DNA of 64,000 bases from Thiomicrospira sp. XS5 (GTDB lineage: Bacteria > Pseudomonadota > Gammaproteobacteria > Thiomicrospirales > Thiomicrospiraceae). The notes under the pieces are model-generated. The model worked only from the letters and a program-made list of their open reading frames with translations, had not been told where the DNA came from and did not search any database. Location: positions 2,108,001 to 2,172,000 of the forward strand of contig NZ_LQBO01000001.1 in assembly GCF_001507555.1 (NCBI RefSeq). The letters run 5' to 3'. Below, in pieces: positions 33,025 to 43,169 of the stretch; the first letter of the stretch is position 1, and every line of letters begins with the position of its first letter. A program made the position numbers and the translations under genes.

Positions 33025-33483
33025 ATGTCAACGCAGATCAGACAAGCCTCTTTTCAGGACATTCCCGAAATGGTCGTCCTACTCAAATCCTTATTCTCGC
33101 TGGAAGCCGACTTCGATTTCGATATCGACAAGCAGGTCAAAGGCATTGGCTTTATCATTGAAAGTAAGGATTGCTGTTATCTGGTGGCCGAATCGAACAA
33201 TCGTGTCATCGGCATTTGCAGCGCGCAATGGGTGTATTCCACTTCGGAAGGCGCCAAATCCGCCTGGATTGAAGACCTGATCGTTCACCCGACCCACCAA
33301 GGCAAAGGCATTGGAAAGTTGTTACTGAGCAGCATCTTGGACTGGTGTGAACAACAAGGGTGTACACGGGCACAATTGGTGTACGACAAAGACAACACCA
33401 ACGCCATCGCGTTTTATGAAAAAACCGGCTGGCAGATGACCAACCTTGGCGTACTGAAGACTCAGCCAAAAACCGGCGAGTAG
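33025..33483 (+). CDS. GNAT family N-acetyltransferase
   Basis: The 152-residue protein is a single GNAT domain. The acetyl-CoA motif A reads LIVHPTHQGKGIGKLLLSSI (Q/RxxGxG/A) and the C-terminal part AIAFYEKTGW is typical. It moves an acetyl group from acetyl-CoA to an amine, with the substrate unknown. It lies after the amt terminator and has no obvious operon partner. Confidence 0.92.
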   Translation: MSTQIRQASFQDIPEMVVLLKSLFSLEADFDFDIDKQVKGIGFIIESKDCCYLVAESNNRVIGICSAQWVYSTSEGAKSAWIEDLIVHPTHQGKGIGKLLLSSILDWCEQQGCTRAQLVYDKDNTNAIAFYEKTGWQMTNLGVLKTQPKTGE

Positions 33484-33536
33484 AATGAAAATATAAAAGG
33501 AAGGCGATGATCCCGTTAGGGTTAACGGGGGCAGGT

Positions 33537-34223
33537 TCAGCGTATTAAATAATCCAACAAATCAAACAATACCGGGCGGACCAATTGCATCTTGGCTTCC
33601 GGCTCGGCCAGCATGGTTTGCGGTGTTTGAACAAAATTCCCCACCGTCATCTGCTCGCCGATTTCATCAATCCATTCTTGAATAATCGGTGGCGTCACCT
33701 CTGGATGGCACTGCAAACCAATAATACGCTCACCAAGTTGAAAGCCTTGGTTTGGACAAACCTGACTTTCAAGCAACCGTTTGGCGCCCTTCGGTAATGC
33801 AAAGGTTTCACTGTGCCAATTGAAGATTTCCAACGCACGGGGAAACTGGAAAACCGTTGCGTCATCCGCCACATTCGAGACAGTATGCCAGCCGATTTCC
33901 ACTTCCGGATTGTCAGAGACTTGCGCGCCCAACGCCGTCGCAATCAATTGACCGCCCAAACAAATGCCCAATAGTGGAATATCAGCTTCAACCACATCGC
34001 GAATATACTGTTTTTCCGCCACCAGCCAAGGGTAATTGACTTCATCATTCACACTCATTGGCCCGCCTAATGCAATCACCAAGTCCGTCGACGTCAACGG
34101 GGGGTATTGAACCTCATCGTCATACAATGCAACGGTTTCCACCGAGGCAGACCTTCCCTGCAACCATGTCTCGACTTGACCGAGCCGCTCAAACGGCGCA
34201 TGTTTTAACACCACAACATTCAT
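33537..34223 (-). CDS. Class I glutamine amidotransferase (GMP synthase-like)
   Basis: The 228-residue protein is a free-standing class I glutaminase domain with LLGICLGGQLIA (nucleophile cysteine), FNWHSETFALP and IGLQCHPEVTP (His/Glu of the triad). Such stand-alone domains act on diverse gamma-glutamyl compounds, and some hydrolyse gamma-glutamyl amines. The ATG at 34223 follows GGAGGT. It is downstream of the folD terminator, so it is probably outside the methylamine operon although on the same strand. A link to gamma-glutamylmethylamide is conceivable but unsupported. Confidence 0.85.
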   Translation of the reverse strand: MNVVVLKHAPFERLGQVETWLQGRSASVETVALYDDEVQYPPLTSTDLVIALGGPMSVNDEVNYPWLVAEKQYIRDVVEADIPLLGICLGGQLIATALGAQVSDNPEVEIGWHTVSNVADDATVFQFPRALEIFNWHSETFALPKGAKRLLESQVCPNQGFQLGERIIGLQCHPEVTPPIIQEWIDEIGEQMTVGNFVQTPQTMLAEPEAKMQLVRPVLFDLLDYLIR

Positions 34224-34287
34224 ACTGACCTCCAGAAAACCACTCACACATTTAACCAAAAAAAGGCCGGGGCCTAAAAACAAAAAA

Positions 34288-34322
34288 GCCGTGCGCCACA
34301 CTCATGAAATGGCTAACACGGC
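34288..34322 (-). terminator. Terminator of the methylamine operon after folD
   Basis: On the minus strand GCCGTG/CACGGC arms enclose a 23-base loop and are followed by TTTTTTG and more T residues, 43 bases past the folD stop. Confidence 0.65.
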
Positions 34323-34364
34323 AAACGAAACGAAAAGTATCAACTTATGAAAAAACAATCCTCT

Positions 34365-35219
34365 TTAACTTAATTGGTGTCGCTCACAGGCAATCAAGGT
34401 ATTTTCCAGCAGGGTCGCAATCGTCATGGGTCCCACGCCGCCCGGCACAGGCGTCACATGCGCGGCCACATCCATCGCCGCTTTATCGACATCGCCGGTC
34501 AGAGAGCCATCTTCCAAACGGTTGATGCCCACATCAATGACGATGCAACCCGGCTTCAACCAATCGGCCGGAATAAAGCCCGGTTTACCGACCGCCACCA
34601 CCAGAATATCGGCCATGGCAACGTGAGTTTTCAAATCCGCCGTGAAGCGGTGACAAACCGTGGTCGTCGCACCGGCCAATAATAATTCCAGCGACATCGG
34701 ACGCCCCACGATATTGGACGCGCCCACAATCACCGCATGCTTGCCTTTGGCGGATAAACCGTAATGATTCAACAGCGTTATACAACCGTACGGCGTGCAA
34801 GGACGCAAAGTGGGCATTCGCACCGTCAAGCGACCAATGTTATACGGGTGAAACCCATCGACATCTTTGTCGGGGTGAATGGCTTCAATCACGGTTTCAG
34901 CTTCAATGTGATCCGGCAATGGCAACTGAACCAGAATTCCGTCAATCGAACTGTCGTCGTTCAATTGACGAATCAAATCCAACAACTCGGCTTGCGTGGT
35001 CGAAGACGGCCAATGCCAGGACTTGGACACGAAGCCCACTTCCTCGCAGGCTCGCTTCTTGTTGTTCACGTACACCGACGAGGCCGGATCATCACCAATC
35101 AAAATAACGGCCAGGCCTGGCGCTCTCAGGCCTTGCGAAAGCCGCATATCGACCTGATCTTTGATCTTACCGCGAACCGCTTTTGAGACAGCCTTACCGT
35201 CAATAATCTTTGCGCTCAT
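34365..35219 (-). CDS. folD: Methylenetetrahydrofolate dehydrogenase/cyclohydrolase FolD
   Basis: The 284-residue bifunctional enzyme oxidises methylene-tetrahydrofolate to methenyl- and then formyl-tetrahydrofolate. Landmarks are [20 protein letters not shown] with the catalytic Yxxx[11 protein letters not shown], the VVGRP-type [11 protein letters not shown], and a C-terminal [11 protein letters not shown]. It is the last gene of the methylamine operon, 11 bases from mgsC. Its place with purU suggests it carries the released C1 unit toward formate. A CCAGGCCTGG copy is at 35111-35120, the only exact one between 29.6 and 48.6 kb. Confidence 0.97.
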   Translation of the reverse strand: MSAKIIDGKAVSKAVRGKIKDQVDMRLSQGLRAPGLAVILIGDDPASSVYVNNKKRACEEVGFVSKSWHWPSSTTQAELLDLIRQLNDDSSIDGILVQLPLPDHIEAETVIEAIHPDKDVDGFHPYNIGRLTVRMPTLRPCTPYGCITLLNHYGLSAKGKHAVIVGASNIVGRPMSLELLLAGATTTVCHRFTADLKTHVAMADILVVAVGKPGFIPADWLKPGCIVIDVGINRLEDGSLTGDVDKAAMDVAAHVTPVPGGVGPMTIATLLENTLIACERHQLS

Positions 35220-35229
35220 GGTTCAGCCT

Positions 35230-36552
35230 TTAATAGTTTGATTTACCCGGAATCCAGCCCGTACCCGCTAAAGGCACACCGGCCATGGCCGCGGCTTCCA
35301 CATTCAGAGCCACCAAATCTTCCGGTTCCAAATTGTGCAAGTGGGACTTACCACAGGCACGTGCCAGCGTTTGCGCTTCCATCGTCAAAACTTGCAGATA
35401 GTTTGCCAAACGTTTACCAGCTTCTTCCGGATTCAAACGCGCCGCCAATTCCGTGTCTTGCGTGGAGATGCCCGCCGGACATTTGCCTTCGTGGTAATCG
35501 TCATAGAAACCGGCCGCCGAACCGATTTTTTGGTACTCGGCATCCCATTTCGGGTGGTTACAGCCCAACGCGACCAATGCCGCCGTTCCAATCGCGACCG
35601 CATCGGCACCCAACGCCATGGCTTTCGCCACGTCGGCCCCACTGCGAATCCCACCGGAAACAATCAACTGAACCTTACGGTGCATGTCCATTTCCTGAAG
35701 GGCACGAACCGCTTGTGGAATCGCGGCCATGGTTGGAATCCCGACGTGTTCGATGAAGACGTCTTGCGTCGCCGCCGTACCGCCTTGCATACCATCCAGT
35801 ACAATCACATCGGCACCGGCTTTCACCGCCAGCTTCACGTCGTAGTAAGTGCGGGTCGCCCCCACTTTAATGTAAATCGGCACTTGCCAATCGGTGATTT
35901 CACGCAATTCTTGAATCTTAATCGCCAAATCATCCGGACCGGTCCAGTCCGGGTGACGACAGGCACTGCGTTGGTCGATGCCTTTCGGCAGGTTACGCAT
36001 CTGCGCGACACGGTCGGTGATTTTTTGCCCCAGCAACATCCCGCCGCCGCCTGGCTTAGCACCTTGCCCCAACACCACTTCAATGGCATCGGCTTTACGC
36101 AAATCGTCCGGGTTCATCCCATAACGAGACGGCAAGTATTGATAAACCAACGTTTTGGAGGTTTGTCGCTCTTCCGGCGTCATCCCGCCATCACCGGTAG
36201 TGGTACTGGTGCCCACCATGTTGGCACCACGTCCAAGCGATTCCTTGGCATTAGCCGATAACGCCCCGAAACTCATCCCGGCGATGGTCACCGGAATGTC
36301 CAATTTAATCGGATTTTTGGCGAAACGCGTGCCCAAAGTGACGTCGGTGCCGCACTTTTCACGGTAACCTTCCAACGGATAACGCGACATACTGGCGCCC
36401 AGGAACAATAAATCATCGAAATGCGGGACCTTACGCTTCGCACCGAAACCGCGAATGTCGTAGATGCCCGTTTCCGCCGCACGTTGAATTTCATGAATCA
36501 CGTCACGGCTAAAAGTTGCGGACTCGATTAATCCAGGTTGTTTCATCGTCAT
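35230..36552 (-). CDS. mgsC: N-methylglutamate synthase subunit C (FMN-binding glutamate synthase-like)
   Basis: The 440-residue protein corresponds to the FMN/substrate-binding barrel of glutamate synthase. It has IAGMSFGALSANAKESLGRGANM, STTTGDGGMTPEER, GQGAKPGGGGMLLGQKI, and the phosphate-binding SGGIRSGADVAKAMALGADAVAIGTAAL. With MgsA and MgsB it makes N-methylglutamate from methylamine and glutamate-derived substrate in the N-methylglutamate pathway. It was named by operon context; without it the label would be a glutamate synthase large-subunit-like protein (GlxD). Two ATG codons (36552, 36546) are near GGAGTC. Confidence 0.9.
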   Translation of the reverse strand: MTMKQPGLIESATFSRDVIHEIQRAAETGIYDIRGFGAKRKVPHFDDLLFLGASMSRYPLEGYREKCGTDVTLGTRFAKNPIKLDIPVTIAGMSFGALSANAKESLGRGANMVGTSTTTGDGGMTPEERQTSKTLVYQYLPSRYGMNPDDLRKADAIEVVLGQGAKPGGGGMLLGQKITDRVAQMRNLPKGIDQRSACRHPDWTGPDDLAIKIQELREITDWQVPIYIKVGATRTYYDVKLAVKAGADVIVLDGMQGGTAATQDVFIEHVGIPTMAAIPQAVRALQEMDMHRKVQLIVSGGIRSGADVAKAMALGADAVAIGTAALVALGCNHPKWDAEYQKIGSAAGFYDDYHEGKCPAGISTQDTELAARLNPEEAGKRLANYLQVLTMEAQTLARACGKSHLHNLEPEDLVALNVEAAAMAGVPLAGTGWIPGKSNY

Positions 36553-36581
36553 ATCTGACTCCTTGCAATTAGGTTAATGCC

Positions 36582-37259
36582 TTAATACGCCGAAGCGTTA
36601 TCGACTTTAAAGGTATACAGCTGGCGAGCTGAACCGTAACGGGTAAAGCTGTACGGATCCTCATCACTACCGGCTTCTTTCAACAGTGCGGACAGCTCCT
36701 CGATGTGCTCCGGACGCATCTCTTTTTGAATACAATCCGCGCCCAAGGACTCGACCTTACCTTTGACATACAAATGGGCTTCGTACAAGGAATCCCCCAA
36801 GGCTTCACCGGCATCACCACAGACAACCAAGCAACCCGACTGCCCCATAAAGGCACTCATGTGACCGACTGAGCCTTTCACAACGATGTTGACGCCTTTC
36901 ATGGAAATACCGCAACGGGCGGCGGCATCGCCGTCCACCACCAGCAGTCCACCATGTGCCGTAGCGGCCGCCGATTGGCTGGCATTGCCTTTGACGTGCA
37001 CTTTACCGGACATCATGTTTTCCGCCACGCCTTGACCGGCGTTGCCATTAACAATGATTTCCGCTTCTTTGTTCATACCGGCGCAATAGTAACCGGCATG
37101 ACCGTTCAAGGTAATCTTCGCCGGCTGATCCATCCCGACCGCCAAATTGTGGTCACCGCTGATACCGTTTACCACCACTTCCGAGGCTTTGTCTTTCGGC
37201 AAATCATGCAAGGCTTGATTCACCTCTCGGACCGTTTGTGTTTTCAAATCAAATTCCAT
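36582..37259 (-). CDS. mgsB: N-methylglutamate synthase subunit B (GXGXG domain, GlxC-like)
   Basis: The 225-residue protein is a free-standing GXGXG right-handed beta-helix domain like the C-terminal third of glutamate synthase, with repeats such as ITLNGHAGYYCAGM, IIVNGNAGQGVAENM and VHVKGNASQSAA. It scaffolds the MgsA glutaminase-like and MgsC FMN subunits. Its order between mgsA and mgsC matches known mgs clusters. Confidence 0.92.
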   Translation of the reverse strand: MEFDLKTQTVREVNQALHDLPKDKASEVVVNGISGDHNLAVGMDQPAKITLNGHAGYYCAGMNKEAEIIVNGNAGQGVAENMMSGKVHVKGNASQSAAATAHGGLLVVDGDAAARCGISMKGVNIVVKGSVGHMSAFMGQSGCLVVCGDAGEALGDSLYEAHLYVKGKVESLGADCIQKEMRPEHIEELSALLKEAGSDEDPYSFTRYGSARQLYTFKVDNASAY

Positions 37260-37294
37260 GGCAATTCCTTTTTCTTATTCGTCTTGTTTCTCAA

Positions 37295-38194
37295 TCAGCC
37301 TTTACCCCAGAAATACACTTTTCCTGGATCCGGTTCCCACAATTTGGCGTTCTCGATGCCCGGCAAAGAGGACAGCGCATGATATTCAGACGCCATGGCC
37401 ACGTAATCATCCGTTTCCGCCATGACCGCCGGCTTACACGCGATTGGATCACGTACCACCGCAAAGCCGTCTTTGGTTCCGACCGTGAAGGTGAAAAAGC
37501 CGTCTAAATCTTCGATGGCCCCTTCCAACGCTTCTTTTACGCTGGCGCCTTCACGCAAACGCCAGGTCAGGTAACCGGCCGCCACTTCGGAATCGTTTTC
37601 GGTTTCGAATTGGATACCTTTGTGTTCCAGCTCTTCTCGCAAACGGTTATGGTTCGACAAGGAACCGTTGTGTACCAGGCACAAATCCATCCCGGTCGAA
37701 AACGGATGCGATCCTTCCATCGTCACGCCGCTTTCCGTTGCCATACGGGTGTGGCCCACAATATGCGACCCTTTCATGCCCGCCAGATTAAAACGCTCGG
37801 CGATGTTTTCCGGCAACCCGACTTCTTTCAAAATTTCGATGGAACGCCCCACGCTCATGATGCGAACCGTCGGATCGAATTCAGCGATGGTTTCGCGTAC
37901 CGGGGCTTCTTCGGCTTTCATTTTCAGCACCGCTGCATTGGCGTTGTGCATCACCGAAACCGGCGTGCTATAGGTTTCTTCAAGCTTTTCGGCCAACATA
38001 TGCCAAGGATAATGCTCGTCTTCATGCTGAAGCGTTAACTTGATCATATCGTCGGACACTTCGTCCCCGTAAATCGCGAACCCGGCACTGTCCGGTCCAC
38101 GCCCAGTCATGGCAATCAGCATCGGCTCGAACAGCTTGCCGAGTTGACTCTCAAGTGCGCTGTTTTTTAAATATAACCCTACAATTCCACACAT
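37295..38194 (-). CDS. mgsA: N-methylglutamate synthase subunit A (class II amidotransferase, GlxB-like)
   Basis: The 299-residue Ntn-hydrolase-type amidotransferase begins MCGIVGLYL, so Cys2 is the nucleophile after Met removal. GRGPDSAGFAIYG, HTRMATESGV, HNGSLSNHNRLR and ENDSEVAAGYL are typical of PurF/GltB glutaminase domains. In the N-methylglutamate route it likely handles gamma-glutamyl (methyl)amide and releases methylamine or ammonia to MgsC. gmaS follows upstream by 12 bases. Confidence 0.92.
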   Translation of the reverse strand: MCGIVGLYLKNSALESQLGKLFEPMLIAMTGRGPDSAGFAIYGDEVSDDMIKLTLQHEDEHYPWHMLAEKLEETYSTPVSVMHNANAAVLKMKAEEAPVRETIAEFDPTVRIMSVGRSIEILKEVGLPENIAERFNLAGMKGSHIVGHTRMATESGVTMEGSHPFSTGMDLCLVHNGSLSNHNRLREELEHKGIQFETENDSEVAAGYLTWRLREGASVKEALEGAIEDLDGFFTFTVGTKDGFAVVRDPIACKPAVMAETDDYVAMASEYHALSSLPGIENAKLWEPDPGKVYFWGKG

Positions 38195-38206
38195 GAGCCT
38201 TCTCCT

Positions 38207-39541
38207 TTAAAAATACTCTGCATAACGGTTTAATTCCCAATCGGACACATGGCGCTGGTATTCGACCCATTCCATGCGTTTGATATCAATGAATTCTTTC
38301 ATGAAGTTTTCGCCGAACTGTTCGACGAACAACGAATTGCCTTCCAACTCGTCCAAAGCTTCCGACAACGATTGCGGCAAGGTATCAATCCCTCTTGCCT
38401 TGATCTCATCCAACGACAAGCCGTAGTGGTTGATGTTTTGCGGCTCACCCGGATTCAATTTCTTCGCCACACCGTCCAAACCGGCAGCAATGATGGCGGC
38501 GGTCACCAGGTACGGATTACACCCGGTATCCGGCAAACGGAACTCCAAACGTCCATAAGGCACGCGGACCATCGCCGAACGGTTGTTGTCGCCGTAGCTG
38601 ATAAACGCCGGTGCCCAGGTCGCGCCGGACAGCGAACGTCCGACAACCAAACGCTTGTAAGAATTGACGGTCGGCGCGGCAAACGCACATAACGCTTTAG
38701 CGTGGTGCATCAAGCCACCCAGGAAGTCATAGGCCAATTCCGACAACCCCATGTTGTTTTTGTCGGAATCGTCTTTGAACAGGTTATTCCCTTCCGCATC
38801 GGTAATCGACAAGTGGAAATGGAACCCATTCCCGGTGCGGTTAGCGTTCGGCTTCGGCATAAAGGAGCAAATCATGCCCATTTCATTGGCGATTTCGCTG
38901 CCCGCCATACGCACAAAGGTGATTCGGTCCGCCGAGGTTTTCGCGTCGGAATAGGTGTAGTTGATTTCGAACTGACCGTTGGCATCTTCGTGGTCGATCT
39001 GATAAACATCGAACCCGACCTGCTGCAGGGAATCGACGAATTTTTCCAAAAACGCGCGGGAACGCGACAAGCCTTTATAGTCGTAACACGGCTTGTCCAA
39101 GGTATCGCTTCCGTCATACGGCATCAAATGCCCGTCTTCATTGCGTTTCAGCAAGCTGAATTCCGGTTCGATCCCGGTATTCAGCGTCCAACCTTTTTCG
39201 CTCAAACGTTCGATTTGTTTCAACATAATATGACGCGTGTCGTATTCGTAAGGCTTATCATGCACGTGACCGGTACAGGCCACACGCGCGTACCCGGGTT
39301 GCCAAGGGACGATGCTCAAAGTACTTAAATCGGCTTTGGCCATATAATCGCCGTCGTGCGGCTCCATGCCCAGCCCCCAGACAGCGAACCCGGCGAACCC
39401 GGCACCGTCTTCCACAATCGACTCCAAGCAACTGGCTGGAACCGACTTGGTTTTGGCGACACCGTGAATATCGACAAACTGGGCCAGAATGTATTTAATC
39501 TGGTTGTCTTCAAGGAATTTTTTGGCTTCTTCAATCGTCAT
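38207..39541 (-). CDS. gmaS: Gamma-glutamylmethylamide synthetase (type III glutamine synthetase-like)
   Basis: The 444-residue protein is a glutamine-synthetase-fold ligase whose N-terminus, [16 protein letters not shown], marks the GlnA type III/GmaS branch. Active-site stretches [17 protein letters not shown] and [16 protein letters not shown] are present. GmaS makes gamma-glutamylmethylamide from glutamate, methylamine and ATP. The assignment rests on sequence branch plus the flanking mgs and mgd genes. Its start lies 11 bases inside the preceding mgdD. It could be misannotated as glutamine synthetase. Confidence 0.93.
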   Translation of the reverse strand: MTIEEAKKFLEDNQIKYILAQFVDIHGVAKTKSVPASCLESIVEDGAGFAGFAVWGLGMEPHDGDYMAKADLSTLSIVPWQPGYARVACTGHVHDKPYEYDTRHIMLKQIERLSEKGWTLNTGIEPEFSLLKRNEDGHLMPYDGSDTLDKPCYDYKGLSRSRAFLEKFVDSLQQVGFDVYQIDHEDANGQFEINYTYSDAKTSADRITFVRMAGSEIANEMGMICSFMPKPNANRTGNGFHFHLSITDAEGNNLFKDDSDKNNMGLSELAYDFLGGLMHHAKALCAFAAPTVNSYKRLVVGRSLSGATWAPAFISYGDNNRSAMVRVPYGRLEFRLPDTGCNPYLVTAAIIAAGLDGVAKKLNPGEPQNINHYGLSLDEIKARGIDTLPQSLSEALDELEGNSLFVEQFGENFMKEFIDIKRMEWVEYQRHVSDWELNRYAEYF

Positions 39542-40019
39542 CTTGGCACTCCATTTTTAAAAAAGGGGATTTTTGTATTTGCTGGCTCAAGGTTTCCTGG
39601 AAGTAGTGTCCAAACGTCGGATCACACCCCAGAATGAGCGGTGCATCGGCTTCTGGAACCAACAGCCAGGCCGAGACACCCGCAATCGAGACCATCAGGA
39701 AATCACCCGGCTGACTTTGACGAAAGTCGTAAATACACACCTCCGACATCAAAGCTTTCCAGTTGCCCGACAGTTCAAAAATCGCATCCCCTCTTTGGAA
39801 TGCATATTGGTTATTTTCGGATACAGCCCCCAACGGTTGTTCGACACAGACATAGAGTTCTTCTTCACCCAATTTGGCAACGAACTGATCCTTCGCCACC
39901 GATTGATATTGAAAAACGCCCAGGCCTGACGCCCCGAAGGAAGCCAAAACATCATTAAGACCTTCCCCGCGAAAATGCATTAGAGTCGGCATTGTCTTCG
40001 GTGTAATCTGTAAATTCAT
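39531..40019 (-). CDS. mgdD: N-methylglutamate dehydrogenase subunit D (sarcosine oxidase gamma-like)
   Basis: The 162-residue protein occupies the position and size of SoxG/MgdD, the small gamma subunit of heterotetrameric sarcosine oxidase-type enzymes. It is the least conserved subunit, and identification depends on context. Supporting stretches are [20 protein letters not shown] and [31 protein letters not shown] split around residue 110. It overlaps mgdC by four bases and gmaS by 11. A one-mismatch palindrome copy is at 39920-39929. Confidence 0.75.
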   Translation of the reverse strand: MNLQITPKTMPTLMHFRGEGLNDVLASFGASGLGVFQYQSVAKDQFVAKLGEEELYVCVEQPLGAVSENNQYAFQRGDAIFELSGNWKALMSEVCIYDFRQSQPGDFLMVSIAGVSAWLLVPEADAPLILGCDPTFGHYFQETLSQQIQKSPFLKMECQDDD

Positions 40020-42901
40020 GCCGCGTCTCCTTCTGCTGTTTCATCCGGTTTTTGCATTAACCCTTCCGGATCATAGAAAGGGGTTTTAACCACTTTTGCC
40101 TTCACAAATCGACCGTCGGTCAATTTGATGCTCAGCACATTATTCGCCATTGAATAATCGGTTGAAATCATCGCCAAACCGATGATCTTTTTCAGTGTGA
40201 CACTGCGACCAATACTGGTCACGCGCCCAATCATTTCGCCACCTTCAATCACAAGGTTTGACTCCAGCGGCTGGTCGTTCGGGTTATCGGACAATAACTC
40301 GAACCCGACCAATGTACGTTCTTTGCGCGGTTTTAACCGCACCAAACTCGGTTTACCAAGGAAGTACGGCTTCTTGAAATGCACTGCCCATGGCATATTG
40401 GCCTCGAACGGGTTGGTCAAGCCATCGGTATCCTGGCCAACGATGATGTGACCTTTTTCCAAACGCAACTGACGTTGGGCTTCCACACCAAACGGTTTGA
40501 TGCCATAGGTTTGACCAGCGCTCATCAGCGCCTTCCAAATGGTCAAGGCTGATTGCGAATCGGTGTGGATTTCATACCCCAACTCGCCCACGAAACCGAC
40601 CCGAATCAAGGTGACATCCAACCCCAGCATTTTGCCTTGGCGCATCGCCAGATACGGGAAAGCGTCCGTCGATAAGTCAATATCACAAAGCTGTTCCAGA
40701 ATCTTGCGGCTGTTCGGGCCGGCTAGGTTCATGGCACCAATCTGCCCGGTGCGATTCAATACCGTAACCTTCAAGCCCCACTCGATGACTTTTTTCTGAA
40801 TCAAGCGGTAGGCCGAATCCGAAGTCGATGTCGTGGTGGTCACATAAAAATGTTCGTCGGAATAGCGAATCGCGACACCGTCGTCGATGACCACACCGGA
40901 ATCGTCCACCATCAAGGCATAACGGCTGGCACCAATCGCCATATTCGACATGCGCATGGTGTACAGTCGGTCCATCAATTCCCCGGCATCCCGCCCGAAG
41001 ACATCCAGTTTTCCCAACGTCGAAACGTCAATCAAGCCGACGGAATTGCGTACCGTTGCCACTTCAGCCTGAATCGAAGCTTCACGGGTCATTTCGGTCG
41101 GATAATACTCCGGTCTCAACCAGTTACCGGCTTCCATAAAACAGGCGTTTTCTTCTTCGTGAAACGCATGGATTGGCGTCAAACGCTCCGGACGGAAACG
41201 CATCCCACCCAAGTGGGAAACCGGCGTTGGGTGAAACATCGGTCTCGCGGTCGTGGAACCGGTTTGGTCGATGGTTTTCCCCGTCAGCTTCGCCAACATG
41301 CGAATGCCGTTCATATTGCTGTGTTTACCTTGGCTTGGCCCCATACCGATGGTTGAGAAACGCTTCATCAACTCGATATTGTCGAACCCTTGCGCTATCG
41401 CCCCTTTCAAATCCTTGATTTGAATATCTTCATCGAAATCGACAAATTCTTTCCCTTTCGGATGTGCCCAAATCGGGTACGGATGCGAATGCGCTTCTGT
41501 GGCACGGTAATCTTCGATTTCCGGTAACGCCTGGTCTTTCATATACAAGGCCGCGGCCAAGCCAGCTTGCTCGCCATCTTTAATACGGTTTTCAATGTCG
41601 TAAACACCGTTGATGCGGCCACAGGCAAACACGCCTTCCGGCAAGCTCACCGGCAGCAACTGCGCCACGGTGGCGTTGTAACCGAATTTGGCCCCAGCTT
41701 GATACAAAGGCGCCCCGGCCGGTGCCCAGCCCACGCTCATCAACAAACCGTCACACAACAAACGTTTTTCGGTGCCGTTGGTTTTGAAAATCACGCCTTC
41801 CAGCTGTTTGCGCCCCAGCGCTTCCACCATTTCCGCGTTTTCATACACCACCATACCGGCTTGCTTGGCTTGTTCGACCCACTCGCCTTCGGTGCGCCCG
41901 GTATCGATAATCGCTTTCACCACCAAACCGTTTTGATGCATGTCGAGCGCGGCACGATAGCCTTCGGCATTAGCGGTCAGCACCACCGATTCGTTACACG
42001 GCGCCACCGCATAACGCGTCATCATGCGTTGCGCGGCGGAGGCATTCATCACGCCCGGCAAATCGTTGTTACGGAACACCGCCGGTTGCTCAAACACGCC
42101 GGTGGCCACCACCACCGATTGCGCCGACAATTTAATCAAACCGTCATTGGTATTGATCGACAACCAATGGTCACCGTAATACCCGGCCACATAGGCGGAG
42201 GTAATCACATGAATATTCGGAGTGGATTCGATGGTTTCTTTCAAATAATGGCGGTTCAATGTCTGTGCGCTTTCGTTCACAAATTGATAATCCAACGAGC
42301 CGCCGATGTGAGGGTTTTCATCAATCAAACAAACATCCACGCCTTGCTTGGCCGCTTGGATGGCCGCCGCCATACCCGAAGGCCCGGCGCCGATCACCGC
42401 CACATCACAATGACGATAACGCTTTGGCTTACGCTCCTCGGTCCAGCTTGTATCCACTTTGCCCAGGCCTGCCATTTCACGAATCAAACGCTCCCATTTC
42501 GGGAACAGAAATTTCGGTGAATAAAAGGCTTTATAGTAGAAGCCGACCGGCAGAAATTTTCCGATTAATTCCACCAATGCGCCCTTGTCATTCGCCAGAG
42601 AGCCAAAGGTGTTGACGGCGGTCAGTGACATGCCATTTTCCGGCGCCACCACATCGCCGCGGACATTCGGTCTGTCCTCGGCTTGAAACAAGGCATTGAC
42701 GTCGTGGTTGGCCAAACTCATCACGCCGCGACGACGGTGGTATTTAAAACTGCGGCCCAACACTTTCGTGCCCTCGGCCCATAAAGCGCTACTGATGACA
42801 TCGCCCTTGAAACCTTTGACCGGTTTACCTTCGAACTCGAAGGTCACCGACGCTTTGCGATCAATCCATTCCAATGGCTGTGGCGCGAGTCTAAGCTTCA
42901 T
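40016..42901 (-). CDS. mgdC: N-methylglutamate dehydrogenase subunit C (sarcosine oxidase alpha-like)
   Basis: The 961-residue subunit has the SoxA layout. An N-terminal small [2Fe-2S]-ferredoxin-like domain (FEFEGKPVKGFKGDVISSALW, lacking cysteines) comes first. Next is an FAD/NAD domain with AVIGAGPSGMAAAIQAAKQG near residue 170, and then a C-terminal GcvT-like folate domain (from about 570, YALMVDDSGVVIDDGVAIRY and GFVGELGYEIHT). The folate domain suggests the methyl carbon leaves as methylene-tetrahydrofolate. The ATG at 42901 follows AAGGAAT and overlaps mgdB by 11 bases. A one-mismatch palindrome copy is at 42463-42472. Confidence 0.93.
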   Translation of the reverse strand: MKLRLAPQPLEWIDRKASVTFEFEGKPVKGFKGDVISSALWAEGTKVLGRSFKYHRRRGVMSLANHDVNALFQAEDRPNVRGDVVAPENGMSLTAVNTFGSLANDKGALVELIGKFLPVGFYYKAFYSPKFLFPKWERLIREMAGLGKVDTSWTEERKPKRYRHCDVAVIGAGPSGMAAAIQAAKQGVDVCLIDENPHIGGSLDYQFVNESAQTLNRHYLKETIESTPNIHVITSAYVAGYYGDHWLSINTNDGLIKLSAQSVVVATGVFEQPAVFRNNDLPGVMNASAAQRMMTRYAVAPCNESVVLTANAEGYRAALDMHQNGLVVKAIIDTGRTEGEWVEQAKQAGMVVYENAEMVEALGRKQLEGVIFKTNGTEKRLLCDGLLMSVGWAPAGAPLYQAGAKFGYNATVAQLLPVSLPEGVFACGRINGVYDIENRIKDGEQAGLAAALYMKDQALPEIEDYRATEAHSHPYPIWAHPKGKEFVDFDEDIQIKDLKGAIAQGFDNIELMKRFSTIGMGPSQGKHSNMNGIRMLAKLTGKTIDQTGSTTARPMFHPTPVSHLGGMRFRPERLTPIHAFHEEENACFMEAGNWLRPEYYPTEMTREASIQAEVATVRNSVGLIDVSTLGKLDVFGRDAGELMDRLYTMRMSNMAIGASRYALMVDDSGVVIDDGVAIRYSDEHFYVTTTTSTSDSAYRLIQKKVIEWGLKVTVLNRTGQIGAMNLAGPNSRKILEQLCDIDLSTDAFPYLAMRQGKMLGLDVTLIRVGFVGELGYEIHTDSQSALTIWKALMSAGQTYGIKPFGVEAQRQLRLEKGHIIVGQDTDGLTNPFEANMPWAVHFKKPYFLGKPSLVRLKPRKERTLVGFELLSDNPNDQPLESNLVIEGGEMIGRVTSIGRSVTLKKIIGLAMISTDYSMANNVLSIKLTDGRFVKAKVVKTPFYDPEGLMQKPDETAEGDAA

Positions 42902-43160
42902 GTGCAATTCCTTTATTCGCAAAATCGACCTGTGTGATTTGATCGGTCAACGTATTTCGTTCAAATAAAAACCAGATGCCCGTCGGACGGTGATACCACC
43001 ACTCGGATTGCGTTTTCGGCGCACCGTTGTGATAAAAAACATAATCTGCCCAATCCGCTTCCGACACGGTTTCCTGGTCCGGTTCACGTTCAAGTCGCCC
43101 ACCGTAAGTGAACTCACTCAAGGCTCTTCTTCCCAAACTTGGACACGTAACAAATTTCAT
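42891..43160 (-). CDS. mgdB: N-methylglutamate dehydrogenase subunit B (sarcosine oxidase delta-like)
   Basis: The 89-residue protein matches SoxD in size and in WADYVFYHNGAPKTQSEWWYH and GIWFLFERNT. In sarcosine oxidase delta subunits the N-terminus holds a zinc CPxCG motif; here it is CPSLGRR, so the second cysteine is missing. It overlaps mgdC downstream. It probably closes the active-site channel and is structural. Confidence 0.88.
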   Translation of the reverse strand: MKFVTCPSLGRRALSEFTYGGRLEREPDQETVSEADWADYVFYHNGAPKTQSEWWYHRPTGIWFLFERNTLTDQITQVDFANKGIAHEA

Positions 43161-43169
43161 ACTGTCTCC

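Noticed and set aside
38207-39541. Calling this gene glutamine synthetase
   Set aside because: It is the type III/GmaS branch by its N-terminus and its location; a primary glutamine synthetase with an adenylylation site would be expected elsewhere.
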